Assembly (NCBI GenBank): GCA_009760855.2
Contig: WPIO01000009.1
Span: 429,501 to 493,500 of the forward strand
DNA: 64,000 bases
Source: Cristatella mucedo
Lineage: Eukaryota > Bryozoa > Phylactolaemata > Cristatellidae
Reading direction: 5' to 3'
The notes below the pieces were generated by a model. That model did not search any database. It was not told the DNA's origin and saw only the letters and a list, made by a program, of their open reading frames with translations. This document shows, in pieces, positions 60,193-64,000 of the stretch (position 1 is the first letter of the stretch; each line of letters begins with the position of its first letter). Made by a program: the position numbers and the translations under genes.

Positions 60193-62009
60193 CTAAGTCA
60201 CGACAATCAGAAGACAGAATCTAGATAAAAGGGGATAGCATAGTAAAGAAGAACATGCAGTTTTGCATACTTCAAGCACAACAAACCATGCTTGCAGTCC
60301 ATGACAACCTTAAGTAAAGTCCACACTACTGAACTACAGTATCTGTTCAGGCCTCAAAACATGCTACCACAATAATAAATACAACAATAGCATTCGAAGC
60401 ATCCTGGATCCTACAAAGACCTAAATAACTCTAGTCGGAGAAATGTAACTGCACTGGATTAAAGGCACAGTAGAGCAAAAGGATGTTGTCATGCAGCTAC
60501 TACATATTTCCTGTGCAATATTTTGTACGAGCTCCATTATAACTTGTTTCAAAGACTGCTGATTTGATGAAGAATCAGTGTGACCTGTGATGATGTTGCT
60601 GCATACAACTTTCGGCATTCCTACCTCAATATCCACCGACTAGCGCACATATCCGTGTTTTCTTTGCAATTTCCATCACATCATCCGTGTAACGATCGCC
60701 TGTCAGGTTCATGGTTTCATGTTTTGAAAAATAGTAATGTAAAGGTCCTCAGCAGTAGGATTCGAGTTACAGAAACTCAGTGGTCGGTGAGCCAATCCAA
60801 GAATCCAATCTTATATCTCGCTTTCAGATCAAGTTACTTGCCCACAGGATGATCCCAGTAAACTTGACAGAGCTAAGGTAAGGTGGGATGTGGCACGTGG
60901 CACCCCCTCGGAGCACTTTCACAGCTAACACCTTCACTGGTGCTCAAGCAGTTGTTATCCCAAGCACACCTAAATTCCTATTTTCCCTCAAGGACGTTCT
61001 GTGAGAAGTCGCTAATCCAATGGATGGGAGATTCGTAAAAAAAAAAAAAAATGGCTTGGCATCCCGACGTTACGCCGGGTGCCCCCAAAATCGGTGCAAC
61101 CAATCTAGCAACAGAGAGGCTGACTGGTGCTTTCCATGCACTTGTCACCTGCGTCCCGTTATAACAGCCCAATTGACGGATATTTCAGCATTCACTTGAG
61201 CCTTAAGGCATATCACGATGGACCGCTTTGCAAGTAAAGTCGCGAGATATCAAATTAGCATTCAACCTTTGCCTGACAGCAGCAGCAGCAGAAAACAATG
61301 AAGTCCCAGAGGAACTCGATTTCTGTGCCCAAACCCTAGGCTTGTGGTGGTCGGCCATTACTCGGTCCAAAGACACAGGATAAAGCTGTAACGAAATGGG
61401 GTTGGCCATGGGTCACCTGCAGCTAGTGCTCTCGGTGGCTGCAACAGCAACCAAAATCTGCTTGCATCCTAGCCAGGACAAGGGCAGCTTGAATTTTCCA
61501 TTGTAGCGAACACAAAGAATTTATAAGAAGAAGTCTGCGCCTGTCAGGCGCTTGTTGATGGGAAAATCAGAGAAAACTATGAGGCAGTTCAAAGATTTCA
61601 TTAGTGAGAGTTTCCACTTAGTTCCATTGATGGAAACTTCCTCTACAGAGCTGCTGTGTCTTTTGGTGGGTCAGCTTTGCCGGCATGTTTTCGTTTTAAA
61701 AATAAGGAGACCTCCAAAATGACTGGTAGCATGTACCGATCAGAGGCTGCTATATATAACTGTGGCAAGTAGTATATGCCTGTACGTCCGACATGAGAAT
61801 CGCTTACACGTGTAACAGCTGCTTGTAAGTTTCATTCGAGCTCGTCAATACGGTGTAAAAATGGCAGTAATTAAACCTACCAAAATTACTATGCTAAATG
61901 ACTCGACAGCTCGCACCGATACACAGCAACACGATCTTTTTCGTTTGTGGCACCACGTTTACATTATTGAAATTCCTTTCATTCAGGACTCCTGGTCTGC
62001 GCCCTAAAT

Positions 62010-62400
62010 TTACTGTAGCTGGTGCAAAACTCAGTGGCTCGTCTGGCCTGTCGTCAGCGACATAGCTACCACATCGCACCAGTTCTGTTTGCGTTTCACT
62101 CGCTCCCTATCAAGCATCGGATTGACTAAGATCCTCTCACTCTCTCTAGTTTACAGGTCACTTGATTTGCTTTCACCAGCCTCTTTTCTCCTTTCTCCTC
62201 CAGTCACGTGCTCTCGCTCCACCCGATCCTCAGCTTCCGACCGTCGTGCCTTTCCTCGAATTAAATTGAAATCTGTAAGTGGTCTGGCTTCCAGGTAGTA
62301 TGCACCAAACGTCTGGAATCTCATTCCCGGCTTCTGCCACCACCTCCGTTGACTTCGTATCCTTTAAGTCTCAGCTAAAGATGTGTCCGTAGCCCTTATC
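62010..62400 (+). mobile_element. LINE fragment, CR1/L2-like
   Basis: Coding for the LVQNSVARLACRQRHSYHIA-type block, but diverged from family A and without a recognisable tail. Confidence 0.45.
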
Positions 62401-62574
62401 TTTCCCTGTGGCACAATGAACTTAATTTTTTTTTGTTGGAATGTTTTTACCTTGCTCACCTGTACATGATTTAGCGCATGTTACAAACCAGGGGTCCCGC
62501 TAACCGGTGGTCCTGAGCATCTTATTGCAGGCCTAAGCATGATAACGTGAGTGTCATCACTCCTTGGCTATTAA

Positions 62575-62845
62575 TATTCTGCTGACTGTGACACATCCTT
62601 TCCAGCCGTCCTGAGCTGCTACTTCCATACTACTCACTTCATCGACTGGCCTCCTGACTCAACTATGCTTCTCACTTTCTCCTTGTTGTGTGAGTTGAAG
62701 TCTGTTGGCTGCCATATGCGTAACGAAAGCCACTTAGGCTTTTAGTGTTCTATAGAAAACTCTCTTGTGTAAAACCTGCATGACCGGTATGGATTTTTTA
62801 GGCTACTGACATGGACACATTAGATTACATTTTTGCCGTGAGTTG
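62575..62845 (+). mobile_element. LINE family B 3' fragment
   Basis: Starts in the region equivalent to the end of the reverse transcriptase frame and runs to the family B 3' end (TTCTATAGAAAACTCTCTTG) with a degraded ACATT tail. Confidence 0.6.
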
Positions 62846-64000
62846 TAAAGTGCCTGGATGTAGATGTATGCCTCTCATTGCATTACACCAACGACAAACT
62901 ATTCTTACACAAGCTTAAGATTAAATTTTAATTTATATTTTGCTATTGGGTACAAAGTGTTTTTCTACTCCCTTATTATTCCTAAAATATATAGAAAATA
63001 GCTCTTGTTCCACAAAAACTTTGCTGCTAAAGTTAGAACAATAATATTTTGAAATTCTCATGTTTTGTGCTAGGCACGGTTTGAACGGAAGGTTTGAGCC
63101 TATAGTGCACACACGCACGCACGCACACACATATATACATGTATATGCTGCACCGGTTCTCAAATTAGTGAGGGTTGGGCAGACATAACACTATAGAGTA
63201 GTATCCAAACAAGTGTAAGAGTGAATGTGCCTTAAATAAACATTTTAGTCTGTGTATTGCAGAATAAGAGTATACTGAATAGTCATAATAAATTGACATA
63301 GCCTCAAGAGGTTGCTTGCATCCACCAGATGGATTTTGCTTCTTGTGAGGACAATTTATCAAGACGAGAGCAATAAAGTACTTCACAAAAGCGGCTGTTA
63401 ATATGTTCGAGGCCTACAACGTACACTTTGGCATGCCTGGCGGAGATCAAGACAGCCCCCTCATTTTCCATGCGAGCACTGAAAGAGAGCTCTTGAGGGT
63501 GAGGTGAACAAGAGCTGGAGCTTCTTTCCCAATATTAGGTAATGTGCAAAATATAATTTGTTAGTTTACGTAATTCGAATATGTTTACAGGCTGGTAAAG
63601 GCGAGAAAAGAGAGGCATGAAGTTTGCTATCCAAAGATTTTGGCAGCAATCGACCGATCGCTCAAGCAACTGCTACTGCTGCATTCTTCCAAATGCTGAA
63701 CTGGCCAGATTTCACCTCTTGTCACGAATCTATGCATTCCTTCATTCAATGCCCTAGTACCACACTGCCTTGAGCCCTGCCCATCCGAATAGGGATCAGC
63801 CATCTTCCGGATATAGCAGATATAGTCAGACGTCGAGGAACACACATTGCAGAAACAGATTATAATACTAAAGATGTGGCTGAGGACCATGCTTCTCAAA
63901 CCAGAAAGACCTCAGCGATCTGTTCAGAGACCTTGGTCTTAACAAGTCGAATGTTAACCTTCTGCCATCTAGGCTCAAGGAATAGAAATGTAGGATGAAA

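Larger units (their letters stand above)
60193..64000. other. NVL upstream side, no gene recognised
   Basis: Should hold at least part of NVL intron 1. I searched the minus strand for the N-terminal winged-helix-like domain and found no convincing exon. It contains a poly(A) run at 61038-61051, LINE fragments at 62.0 and 62.6 kb and a short CA run at 63.1 kb. Confidence 0.5.

Noticed and set aside
60600-60700. Micro-exon SVDIE followed by GTAGGA as part of the NVL N-terminus
   Set aside because: Only 15 bases, no pyrimidine tract, and the flanking N-terminal domain is absent.

Overview
The window is animal (metazoan) nuclear DNA. It shows GT-AG introns, multi-exon genes whose exons join in phase, tRNA-derived SINEs, 5'-truncated non-LTR retrotransposons and many long dinucleotide arrays. 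I cannot name the species. A ciliary/planar-polarity gene plus CR1/L2-like LINEs with (ATT)n tails fits a repeat-rich invertebrate, but that is inference.

Three conserved genes can be read exon by exon. (1) WDPCP (fritz homologue), minus strand, starts at 15631 and runs off the left edge. Ten exons join in phase (371 codons) and a further C-terminal exon lies at about 308-526. (2) MDH1, cytosolic malate dehydrogenase, plus strand, 29910-32784: eight exons and a complete 333-residue protein with all catalytic residues. (3) NVL, the nucleolar double AAA+ ATPase, minus strand, 60192-38992: seventeen exons, 897 residues with both ATPase domains and the stop. Its N-terminal exon was not found and probably lies beyond 64 kb or in the unexplained 60-64 kb stretch.

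WDPCP and MDH1 lie head to head, as I remember them in human 2p15. The 14 kb between them holds a possible small multi-pass membrane protein gene (minus, 23761-22813) and a dense retroelement field. Between MDH1 and NVL lie two open segments that could be exons of an unrecognised single-pass membrane protein (plus, 35467-35718 and 38133-38606). That gene would end tail to tail with NVL, with overlapping opposite poly(A) signals.

The rest is mostly repeats. LINE family A has a 3' end with a conserved stem-loop-like tail followed by ATT repeats; there are at least 14 copies, nearly all on the plus strand. LINE family B has a 3' end followed by ACATT repeats; its best copy, with the YADD motif, sits in sense orientation in NVL intron 14. 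Three tRNA-headed SINE types occur, and one borrows the LINE A tail. There is also a solo LTR with a 5-bp target duplication, an unnamed repeat in three copies (two inverted), two perfect hairpins, and long CT, GT/CA and TA arrays.
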